A DNA stretch of 64,000 nucleotides from Letharia columbiana (lineage: Eukaryota > Ascomycota > Lecanoromycetes > Lecanorales > Parmeliaceae): contig NW_023501084.1 of the NCBI RefSeq assembly GCF_014066305.1, forward strand, positions 124,001-188,000, read 5' to 3'. The notes beneath the pieces are model-generated. The model worked only from the letters and a program-made list of their open reading frames with translations, was not told where the DNA came from and did no database searches. Of the stretch, positions 55,853 to 64,000 are shown piece by piece (the stretch's first letter is position 1; every line of letters starts with the position of its first letter). Position numbers and translations under genes: made by a program.

Positions 55853-57100
55853 ATGTTTGGTGTACTACGTCCCAGCACTCCTGAACGAGAGCGCATGCCA
55901 ATCTCTCCCGGAGCCTCACCACCCCCACCACGCTCCCTTGCCCCAATGCCCCTCAGCGAGTTCAATTCCCGCGAAGAGCTGCTCGCCGGCTGCAAAGATT
56001 GGGCTGCTCACCAAGGCTTCGCAGTGGTCATTGCTCGCTCACGATTCAATCGCCTTTGGCTCAAATGCGACCGAGGCGGCACGTACGAGAACCGCCGCAA
56101 CCTCACTCCCGAACAACGAAAGCGCAAGCGGGGCGAGAGTCGTCTGCTAGGATGTCAGTTCAAGATGCTAGCAAATGTGAAGAGAGACGGGGCTTGGAAG
56201 GTCGAAACTGAGGTGGCTGAGCATAATCACGGTCCCTCAGAGGACTTGAGCGCGCATCCTACGTTGAGGCGCATGACGGATGAGCAAGTGATTAAGGTGA
56301 ATGAGATGTGTGATGCCGGTAGGAGCCCGGCCGAGACTTTGGAGGAGTTGAGGATTCTGTGGCCAGATATCAAGGTGTTGACGAGGGACATCTACAATGC
56401 GAGGAAGAAGCATAAGACTCAGAAAGAGCTGACTGAGCTGGCTGCTGGTCAGCCGGAAGAGCAGCCGTTTGAGGATCCGAATGGCGTGTTCCCTGGTCCG
56501 AGTACTAACGGAAGGTGGGCTTGGCTTGAGGATGGCGACGAGGTGATGAACAAGAAGTCTAAGAAGCGAAGGAGGACGGCTCCTGTACCACCAACTGCAG
56601 TGAATTCAGCGCTTGATCCTCAGCTACAGACTCCCAGTATCTCTTCTGCCTCTCAGCAACCTGTTTCAGAAGCTGGTCAACAGCTGCTCAATGATTTCAA
56701 TCAAAATCATCCTCAGCCAACACATCTCCGATACGGAGAATACGATTCCGCACCTAACACCTATCCACGTCAGCCTACCGCAAACGGTCCCGCTGAGCAT
56801 TTCCCCTCCTTTCAGAACGCAGACGATGACTCTAACACCCTCTCACCATTCTCCAACCACCAAGCCAACACCACTCCCTCCCGTCTACGTTCTCAACGCC
56901 AGAATGCTCCTACCGCATCCATGTCTGCAGCGGCTGGGACTCCCGATGCATCCACTGGCGGCGCGCTGGGAGACCCGAAAAGGCAGAGCGGGGAGTTGAT
57001 TATCTCGAGGATTGAGCGAATGGAAAAGGAGCAGCGGGATCAGAAGGGCATGTTGGAGCAGATATTGGGGGCTGTGAGGGTGACGCAAGGGAATTCCTGA
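55853..57100 (+). CDS. FAR1-domain (MULE-transposase-derived) DNA-binding protein
   Basis: Intronless, 415 residues from ATG 55853 (good context, CCACCATG). The N-terminal third is a FAR1/WRKY-GCM1-type zinc domain: LLAGCKDWAAHQGFAVVIAR, LWLKCDRGG, LLGCQFKM and the closing HNHGPS, giving the C-C-H-H pattern. It is followed by a helical TLRRMTDEQVIKVNEM region, a basic NKKSKKRRR signal, a Gln/Asn/Pro-rich disordered stretch and a C-terminal coiled coil (IISRIERMEKEQRDQKGMLE). The FAR1 domain comes from Mutator-like transposases, but no DDE catalytic domain is present. It is therefore probably a domesticated regulator rather than a transposase. Confidence 0.82.
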   Translation: MFGVLRPSTPERERMPISPGASPPPPRSLAPMPLSEFNSREELLAGCKDWAAHQGFAVVIARSRFNRLWLKCDRGGTYENRRNLTPEQRKRKRGESRLLGCQFKMLANVKRDGAWKVETEVAEHNHGPSEDLSAHPTLRRMTDEQVIKVNEMCDAGRSPAETLEELRILWPDIKVLTRDIYNARKKHKTQKELTELAAGQPEEQPFEDPNGVFPGPSTNGRWAWLEDGDEVMNKKSKKRRRTAPVPPTAVNSALDPQLQTPSISSASQQPVSEAGQQLLNDFNQNHPQPTHLRYGEYDSAPNTYPRQPTANGPAEHFPSFQNADDDSNTLSPFSNHQANTTPSRLRSQRQNAPTASMSAAAGTPDASTGGALGDPKRQSGELIISRIERMEKEQRDQKGMLEQILGAVRVTQGNS

Positions 57101-58513
57101 ATGATCGGCACAGCCGAAGATCATGGATGACGGCGAAAACATGGTCGACGGTTTGTGCAAAGCGTTGTAAATATGGTCTGTTCTTTGCATGGCCGCTTGA
57201 GTCCACGGTCTGTGATGCGGAGTGGCTTGACACTTCACGTTGCTATGCAGCCAGGCGTTTTAGATGCTTTTGCAGCAAGCAAACCGTGGCTTGCACAAAC
57301 TGAGGTAGCATTGGGCTTAACAGCAAGCGATTAAATACCAGCAGCATTGTCAATCATGTTGTAGCATTTGCCCATCTCGCATCACCAACAACCATCACAC
57401 TACCGAAGACAGAAAAAGCACGACCGTCTATATCAGCCCTCGGCTTCGACCTTACCCGCCATATTGAACTGTATCTTGCTACTGTAAAAACACCGCCATC
57501 TACGCCAAAAGCCGGAAAACATCCTACGCAGGTCGGCCCAAAGTAGTCCGAAAAGGCAAAAAGCCCAGCCTCAGCCGGCCTCTCGTCTCGTCGTTCGGTC
57601 CAAAACCCTCCAAAAACTCCAACGCGGGGGTCGTATTCCAAGTGCCGTGGGTGAGTGTGGATTGGAGTAGATTGTTCCTATTCGACTACATGAGTCGAGT
57701 TCGAAAAAGTTACCATACGAGTAGGGGAGGAGCCCATTGGACGGATCGTGGGACTTGTGTTTTGGGGGTGGAGTCTTTGGGGTTGGAGATGTCGTCTTGT
57801 CGGTTTTGAACCCGGTTGGGTTTGAATATTTCGTCGTTACAACACGTCTTGCTTCGGCGAGCCGGAGGGGGGAAGGGGCGTCTGGTGGTCAGTTTTCGTG
57901 GCTTTGTAACTCCGGACATATATGTTTTGATGGAGGGATCGATAGTCTTGGGCATATGGAGCTGGTTTGTGTCACTTTTTGGGCCACTTTCAACGGTGCT
58001 TTGAGCAGATTTTCCTCGGTCAAGATGTAATAGTATACTCAGTGCTTCGCGGGAATTTGAGGGAAAAAAGGGGGACACGCCCGAATGGAGTATTGAGACC
58101 AGCTCTTCGAGCAAGGACAGATGTTTCATTCGAAGCTCTGGACTTGGGCAGAAACAGGGGGAAGACAAGGGGGGCCAGGGGGTAGAACGACAAAGGACTC
58201 ACCCAACAGTGTTTGTGTCTGGAACAAATATTGAGATCTCCTACGTTGCTGCAAAGAGCTAATAGTAACGGTCGTAAACATTCGCAGCTTAAGCCGAGCT
58301 ACTCAAACTTCACACACTTTTCACTTTCAAATGCATGGATTTCCAAAGTGGTGTTGAAAGGTCTTTCATGTTTCCGGAACGCCATATCTATGCAATGGGG
58401 TATCCGCGAGAGTTCCAAAAAGGCCAACCCAAGCTGGGCAGTTAACCTCCCTTAGTGGGCCTGGAGAAGGAGAAAAGCATCAGCGTATGGGCGGCACTTC
58501 TGAAGGGCAGTCT
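57101..58513. other. intergenic, nothing recognised
   Basis: 1.4 kb between the converging FAR1-domain and ERV2 genes. The longest ORF (57710-58168, minus) begins at TTG and has no motif. Confidence 0.5.
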
Positions 58514-59163
58514 TTACCCCAGCTTCTCCACCTGCAAATCAATTCTATCCGTATTCGTCGCTTTCTTTTCCTTCTTCTCATCTTCCTCAGCGCAACCGCA
58601 ATCGTAGAAGTCTCCAATGTTAGAACAGTCGAAGAGATCTTTCTCCAGAGATTTATTGACTTCGTTGTGAGCGTGGCATGCCCAAGCCGCAGCGGATGAG
58701 CGCGACGAGACTTGCGGAGGGAACTTATTGAGGATCTGACGGAAATGGCCAGCACATTCGCCGCTTAGAACCAACATCAGCAAGCCCCTCATAAGAAACT
58801 TTTGTCTTAATATTTTGACACTTACCATGGATAAAGCCGTGCAAAGAGATGTATGTAGGAAAAGAGCGCCGTCTGCTCGTCCTGCGAAGGCTTATCCGGG
58901 AACTTCGCCATGGTCGTGTGGAATAACTTCCACGCAGCCCTCCCTAATTCCGCTTTTATTGTCTCATTCCCAATCTTGCCCATGATCGCATCCCCTTTCA
59001 GCACATCATCGTCCACGCTGACCTGGTGTATGGGAATGGAGCTGAAGGTCGCATCTAGGTTCCTTCGTCCAGAGAACGTCCAAGTCAGGAGCGAGACAAG
59101 ACCGACGGCTGTAACTAGTAGGAGGATGAAGCGTCGGGTTGGTACCGTGCCCGGGGTAGGCAT
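58514..59163 (-). CDS. ERV2: ERV2-like FAD-linked sulfhydryl oxidase
   Basis: ER-lumenal sulfhydryl oxidase that makes disulfides for secretory protein folding and passes electrons to oxygen. Two exons (58826-59163 and 58514-58763) around a 61-nt GTAAGT intron total 588 nt, giving 195 residues. An N-terminal signal anchor (FILLLVTAVGLVSLLTW) marks it as ERV2 rather than mitochondrial ERV1. The intron splits the active-site codon: only splicing restores YPCGEC, the redox CxxC next to FAD. RAAWKLFHTTMAKFPDKP, the CHAHNEVNK flavin segment with its C-x16-C pair, and a C-terminal CGC shuttle (YDCGCAEE) are all present. Start ATG 59163. Confidence 0.93.
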
Positions 59164-59577
59164 GGCGCCCGAGGCGGGGGGGGGGGTAGAACGATGGAGG
59201 GTCTTCAGGTAAGGTCAGGTGGTTCCATAGGCGGTCATTTCAAAGCCCGTGGAGCATTCGCGCGGTTCACTGGCAGGGAAATATAGGCAATCATCAAAGA
59301 AGGAAAATGGAATAGGAACCTAACCTAGAGGTTACGAAGAACATCAGACGAAGTTCTGAGCCTTCACAATTCTGTAAGGCTGAATTATGCGCTTACTTAT
59401 GCAGGGACTCGGGCATGCATAGGTACCTTAAGCTTCACCGATATCGCCGCTCCCAGAAGCCCCAAAATCTCACATAAACACTCCGCAACTTTTTTTCCAC
59501 CTCCTCGCCTTCGTCTCACCTTGATATTCTAGTCATTGACAATTTACATACAATTTGCCCCCATCAACCCCCCCATA
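59164..59577. other. shared upstream region of ERV2 and the aminotransferase
   Basis: 414 bp between divergent start codons. It includes a run of ten or so G at 59179-59188. No further element recognised. Confidence 0.5.
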
Positions 59578-60817
59578 ATGCCGTTTCCTCCGCCGCCTGT
59601 AGAATCCATTGGTATTGTAACACGGCTTCAAGCTTCAGGGTCATTTCTGACAGCTATGCAGATTGGGACAACATAGGCTTCAAAGTCCGCGATGGTATGT
59701 GCGAACATGCAGGATCACACATATTTCGAGCTTATAACTCACGCAGTCAATGGCCACATCGAATCATATTACAGCGTCAATACCGGCAAATGGAGTGAAC
59801 CCCAATTCATCGCGGACCCTTATCTCCGCATACACGGCATGGCACCTGCCCTGAATTATGGCGAGCAAGCATTTGAAGGGATCAAAACATTTCGAACACC
59901 AGACGACCAGATAGCTATCTTCCGCACCATGGCCAACGCAAAACGAATGGCCCACTCTGCCGGATTTGTCGCGATACCCCCTGTACCAGAAACACACTTC
60001 GTCAAATGCTGTCACCTAGCAGTAGGGCTCAACGCCGAACATGTCCCTCCTCATCGCACCGGTGCTTCCATGTACATCCGGCCCCTGGTATATGGAAGCT
60101 CCGCACATCTCGGACTAACCCCGCCCGGAAGAGTTTACCTTTGTTGTCTTTGTGGTACCGGTTGGCGTCTTCCATGGCGTTCATCCCGTCGACGCCTTGA
60201 TTCTTGAGGAGTTCGACCGAGCTGCGCCGGAAGGTACAGGATCCGCTAAATTAGGAGGAAACTATGGTCCTGTCCTGAAATGGAGTGAAAGAGCAAAGAA
60301 AGACGGTTTCGGTATCACGTTGCACTTAGATAGCAGAACAAAGACCGAGGTTGACGAGTTCTCAACATCTGGCTTCGTTGGAGTGCATAAAGAAGGAGAA
60401 GAGTATACAGTGGTTGTGCCAGACAGCAAAAGTGTGATCAAGAGCGTCACATCCGACAGCGTCTGCGAGATCGCAAAGTCTTTAGGCTGGAAGGTGGAAT
60501 GTCGATCAATAAAGTACGATGAAATATCCACCTTCACCGAGATCATGGCCGCTGGCACGGCTGCGGCGCTGGTACCTATCAAGTCTATCACGATGAGGTC
60601 GAGGAACGACAAATTTATATATCAAGGCGGAAGCGATAAGCCTGGACCGGCGTGTGAGAAGCTCCTGACTACACTGAAGTCAATACAACAAGGCAAGATA
60701 AAGGACCCCTTCGGTTGGCTGGACTACGTGAAAGAACCTAAAGGGTTCCCGAGCATCAATGGAGCGTCAACGGACGGCGTGAACGGCGTGGACGGTAGTA
60801 TAGACGAGCTACCTTAG
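59578..60817 (+). CDS. branched-chain amino acid aminotransferase-like protein (one-base frame break)
   Basis: PLP-dependent class IV aminotransferase of the branched-chain type, which interconverts Leu/Ile/Val with their keto acids. Two tiny first exons (59578-59611 and 59662-59694) and a long third exon (59747-60817) give MPFPPPPVESIDWDNIGFK, then VNGHIESYYSVNTGKW. Family marks: LNYGEQAFEGIKTFR, the PLP lysine in GSAKLGGNYGPVL, and STFTEIMAAGTAAAL. The frame breaks once, at CCGCCCGGAAGAG (60121-60133). Removing one C of the CCC restores LTPPEEFTFVVFVVPVGVF, and the exons then sum to 1137 nt, giving 378 residues. A single homopolymer error explains it best. No presequence is evident, so cytosolic location is likely. 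Confidence 0.84.
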
Positions 60818-61749
60818 TTCAAAAAGTGATTACAGGTCATTTTTGGCCTATGAGCTTCCAGTGGCTTGCAGGTTTCTCTATATTCATGACACTCTCTCAT
60901 TTCATCTCCCTCAAAGCCCCCTACCATCTCAAAAGGCTTTCTCCTACTGTCCATTCCCTTGTCCGGATGCGATGTTCCTGCGGTTGGTTTTATACTCACG
61001 CTAAGAGAGCAATGTTCCTCTTTTTTACTTGTCCGTGAGTCACAGCACCAATTCTGAAAGAATATATTTATGGATTAAACGTCCCTCGACCCATTCTGTC
61101 CCTCTCTAAACCGTCTTCATCTCCACCGCCAGACAAAAAGAAGTCGCATTTCTAGAATATAATACGTCTACTCTAGTGACTCTCTACTTTACGAAATCCA
61201 CGTCCGATTCCGCAGACTCCAATCCAACCCACATCGCAACAGTGCAAGCCAGTGAAACCCAGACCAACTATCAAACCCCGCCAGGCGCCCATCCCGAAAC
61301 CCCTCCCACGCACCTACATCATGAACACCTCCCCTCCGCCCATCTCACACAACCCAACCCGACCGAATATCCGCCCCCGCGACATCTCCATCTCCACCCC
61401 CAACCCTTTCCCCAAAACCCACCCCAACAATCCCGACCCCGACCCCGACCATCACCGCTCAAGCTCGCCCGTCCGTGCGACATCATCCCCATCCATCCAG
61501 CTTACGAACAACACCAAGCTCAACCACATCGCGCCCGTGACCGTGACGTCTACGTTACCAGGCCCGATTCGGTCACCAATTCCGCATAGGCGAAGGCAGC
61601 GGTGCGGGCGTTGTGTGCCGAATGCGTGGGATAAGCCCCGGCGCGGGGTGGCTGATGAGGCAGAGGCGGCGTGTTCTGGACGTGGGGGAGTGGGATGGGA
61701 AAGAGGAGATGGGTGATGGTGGGAGGGGAAGGGGGAGGATTTTGCGATT
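60818..61749. other. intergenic, low-complexity Pro-coding repeats
   Basis: The sequence from 61250 to 61540 is C/A-rich, so all three forward frames are open and encode Pro/His-rich nonsense. It may hold the last exon of the minus-strand VOC gene, which I could not locate. Confidence 0.4.
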
Positions 61750-62460
61750 CTACCAAATTCCCATCAGGATCCCGCACATACACTACTCTGGAGATGGCCC
61801 ACCGCACCGGTCCTGTCGGCTACCTTTCCACCTTTCAAGACCTTGAGTTCATGTCAGTCTCCGCTTACGAGGCGCTCGCGTGTGCGGAAGATGATTGACT
61901 AGTCTCTCGCCCGCTCACCAAGGTAGCTTTCGACATCGTAGCGTAGGACGAGAAACTGACGTACATCCACCTTTTGCTCCTGAAACGTCTTGAGAACTTC
62001 GTCCACGGGTGTATCGGTCAAGAAACATAGATCCCCATTGCCGGTTTGTACATTCTGGGCTTTTGGGCCCGAATTCGCGGCCAGCTTGGTGGAGATTGAT
62101 TTTTTTGGGAGCCGAAGACAAGTGCGTGCCTATCGTATCCTGGTCGGTCAGAGACCAAAGCTTGGTGAAGTCATTATGCAATGAGAATTTCGGAACTTGA
62201 ATTTTTTTTGAGCATTTGTAGAGTACACGGCAAGGCGGGAATGCGCGATGATAGGTATTTAATGTCACAGTGGTAACGCCCTACGAGCTATTCTCCGACT
62301 GGATTGACTGGAAGGAGGAGGAGCATGGAGATCTGGTTACCGTTCCACATCTCTATGTCTTGCAGACGTCAACACTTGGTGCTTCATCCCCAATAGCTTT
62401 TCGTAGAATGCAACGGTTGCCCGGACAGAGCGCACGGTCAGGACGATATGTGGTTTTTTA
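61750..62460 (-). CDS. VOC-superfamily (glyoxalase/dioxygenase-fold) protein, frameshifted
   Basis: Small metal-binding VOC-fold protein. Exon 1 (ending 62341) has HIVLTVRSVRATVAFYEKLLGMKHQV, seen in part as RATVAFYEKLLGMKHQV. Exon 2 (61965-62129) has HALVFGSQKINLHQAGREFG, then NGDLCFLTDTPVDEVL. Exon 3 (from 61841) has VLKGGKVADRTGAVG and the hallmark SRVVYVRDPDGNLVE. Introns are 211 and 123 nt with GTAACC and GTACGT donors. The frame needs three single-base removals: one A in AAAAAAA near 62110, one A in CCCAAAAG near 62070, and one G in GGG near 61800. All are in homopolymers. The 5' exon runs into a long A/G homopolymer at 62466, so the start is not visible, and the last residues are also unresolved. 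The substrate is unknown. Confidence 0.68.
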
Positions 62461-62461
62461 T

Positions 62462-62465
<4 letters not shown>

Positions 62466-62507
<42 letters not shown>

Positions 62508-62537
62508 AAAAAAAAAAAAAAAATAGGGGGGGGGGGG
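62466..62537. repeat. composite A40-T-A17-TA-G12 homopolymer
   Basis: Forty A, one T, seventeen A, TA, then twelve G. It separates the 5' side of the VOC gene from a plus-strand coding remnant. The exact lengths are unlikely to be reliable. Confidence 0.8.
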
Positions 62538-62712
62538 AAAAAGTAGATGCTCGAAAACGTGTAAACGCTGCGAGAGCGGCTGGAGAAAGAGAATGGCGAG
62601 GGAGTGAGCATTCTGGACCTGGGAAAGAAAAGCGTATGTGCTCGGTAAAGAAGCAGCCGGGCTCGAAGCGGTACGTTGTGGACAAAGTAGAGAAACCGCA
62701 GAGGGGACAGCG

Positions 62713-62865
62713 ATGCCGCCTGCCAAGCCCGGCAAAAAGAGGAAAGGAGCCGTGGGGGAAACCAAGGGCATTGAGAATGAAGCAGAGCAGCAGTCCAAGC
62801 CGAAGAAGGCGAAGAAGGCGAAGAACGGTACCGTTGACAAAGACTACATTCAGAATGACGAGTAA
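62713..62865 (+). pseudogene. 3' end of a basic Lys-rich protein (remnant or unjoined exon)
   Basis: Open frame from ATG 62713 to the stop at 62865, with MPPAKPGKKRKGAVGE and SKPKKAKKAKNGTVDK. Upstream, in another frame, LRERLEKENGEGVSILDLG is helix-like and could belong to the same protein. The poly-A/G tract at 62466-62537 lies right before it. It may be a nuclear or nucleolar protein whose 5' part is lost or hidden by frame errors. No family recognised. Confidence 0.33.
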
Positions 62866-63672
62866 AAGCTGACTCTCAACCCAAAAGCTCGCCGGTAGCC
62901 ACGCCTGACTGAAGATCAAGCCCAGCCCAGACGACAGCATCATGCACGAGCAAGCCTGCCTCCATGGAGGACCTCAGGGCTCTCTATTCGGCTCGGATGC
63001 GTTGCGCGACGATGTCCAACGTCAGTAACGGGATTCATTGGGTATACGCTTCATAGAAGGATGTGAAAAAGGTCGTTGGCAAGATTGAGAGAGTCGTCAT
63101 CTTGCCTGCGGAAACCTTTTCGCTTGCGGGATGCTTGAACCGATGCTGCCTAGTTCACGTCCACTGCCACTCGTGCTTCTGTACATCACAGTCATGACGG
63201 GGACTCAGCCCTTCAAAGAGCAATCATGAACTCCAGTACTGGAAGCTCTATGTTGGGATCATCCTGATATTTCCGTCTCAACTCTGACTGGAGGTAATAT
63301 GCTGAACCTTGGTCATCCAGAAAAGTGACAGTCTCAAACGCCGTGTTTGTCTGTTCAGACACAAAATTTGGGTATTTAGCCGAGAATTTGTGCTGTCATG
63401 AACGAGGTCCAGCTCCAACAGAGCCTTGGGCCAGTGGAAATCAACTCCTCGTAATACTAAGTCTTTATATTTTTAAGGACTCGTACCGCAGCAGCTGCGA
63501 CTTTTTCTAGCAGCGCTATTCTCAGTAACAATTTCTGCCGCTGATATTGGCTTCCGGCACCCACTGACGGCAGTCAGCCAGTCGCTCAGCTTCTGCTTCC
63601 TATCTTCCAATCCAAAAGACGGAATCTGCACTAGAAGGACGCTTCGATTCGATTGCAATGCCGTTAACCCGC
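62866..63672. other. intergenic, nothing recognised
   Basis: About 800 bp downstream of the Ca2+ exchanger gene. Short ORFs only. Confidence 0.5.
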
Positions 63673-64000
63673 TCAGATGGGTATTGGGCTGGAATACACA
63701 TCGTCTGGATGGAGAAATGTCGCAAGAGCGATGATGGCATAGCTTTAGCGATGTCAGAGTAGTACCAGCTTTAGCGTCAGAGACTTACAGAGCAATGCAC
63801 ATTGCGCCAGTCAAGTAATTGCTCTTCGCGTTTTGAACCAGGCCGTTAACGACGAACACACCAAGGAAGACAGTTGCAGTCTCAAAAAAGTCAACGTGCA
63901 AAGTCATCGGCTCGTTTATTATCCACCCTAGGATGACCAAGATGGGCAAAGTGAAGAGTAAGAGCTGCATACTGCTCCCAATGGTAACGAGAATGGTGAT
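63673..64000 (-). CDS. vacuolar Ca2+/H+ exchanger, C-terminal part (runs off the window)
   Basis: C-terminal end of a CAX/VCX1-type antiporter that loads Ca2+ into the vacuole using the proton gradient. The visible sequence starts at the window edge with VTIGSSMQLLLFTLPILVIL (GSSMQ is the conserved end of the second alpha repeat). It continues with GWIINEPMTLHVDFFETATV, VNGLVQNAKSNYLTGAMC, and after a 46-nt intron (63743-63788, GTAAGT...AAAG) YAIIALATFLHPDD, ending at 63673. Reading through the donor would stop at once, so the splice is well supported. The N-terminal half lies beyond position 64000. Confidence 0.88.

Noticed and set aside
57710..58168. 152-codon minus ORF downstream of the FAR1-domain gene
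   Set aside because: Begins at TTG and shows no domain, coiled coil or exon partner.
61176..61716. Two overlapping Pro/His-rich plus ORFs
   Set aside because: All frames are open because the DNA is C/A-rich; no family features and no start context.
1..64000. CRISPR array, rRNA genes, bacterial operons
   Set aside because: No direct-repeat arrays with spacers, no rRNA-like sequence; gene structure is eukaryotic throughout.

Overview
This is a nuclear window from a filamentous ascomycete. Genes are split by short introns (about 45-165 nt) with GTNNGT donors and CTAAC-type branch points. The conserved genes are fungal or eukaryotic: BIG1, RRP17, tropomyosin, PAM17, PEX1, MCM7, a NEDD8/SUMO-type protease, ERV2, a branched-chain aminotransferase and a VCX1-like Ca2+/H+ exchanger. 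Five long introns in two neighbouring genes are similar in sequence, which is the hallmark of introner-like elements. These are best known in Dothideomycetes, so that class is the likely home, by inference.

Layout. 0-13 kb is gene-dense housekeeping: a Zn2Cys6 regulator, BIG1 and RRP17 (divergent), tropomyosin and an unrecognised basic protein (divergent), PAM17 and an RRM protein. 13-20.5 kb is gene-poor, with a decayed superfamily-1 helicase and fragments of a dispersed repeat. 20.5-28.5 kb holds an MFS permease, a secreted PNGase A-like amidase with four related introns, and a Golgi-type GT25-like glycosyltransferase with a fifth. 29-46 kb is accessory. It holds an orphan gag-like zinc-knuckle ORF, four diverged members of one unrecognised protein family in mixed orientations, three copies of a dispersed repeat and a ~504 bp inverted-repeat element. 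46-64 kb is conserved again: PEX1 and MCM7 (divergent, with an MluI cell-cycle box between them), a small unknown protein head-to-head with a NEDP1-like protease, a FAR1-domain protein, ERV2, a class IV aminotransferase, a VOC-fold protein and the 3' end of a Ca2+ exchanger.

Sequence quality matters here. PAM17, the RRM gene, the aminotransferase and the VOC gene each appear intact except for one-base frame breaks in homopolymers or short repeats. That pattern looks more like consensus errors than decay. The helicase, by contrast, has breaks away from homopolymers and altered catalytic motifs, so it looks truly degenerate.

The two observations most worth following are the five sequence-related introns at 23.4-28.0 kb and the undescribed modular paralogue family at 32.9-44.6 kb. 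Exon borders were deduced by eye from splice consensus and reading-frame continuity. Where several exons sum to a whole number of codons I say so.
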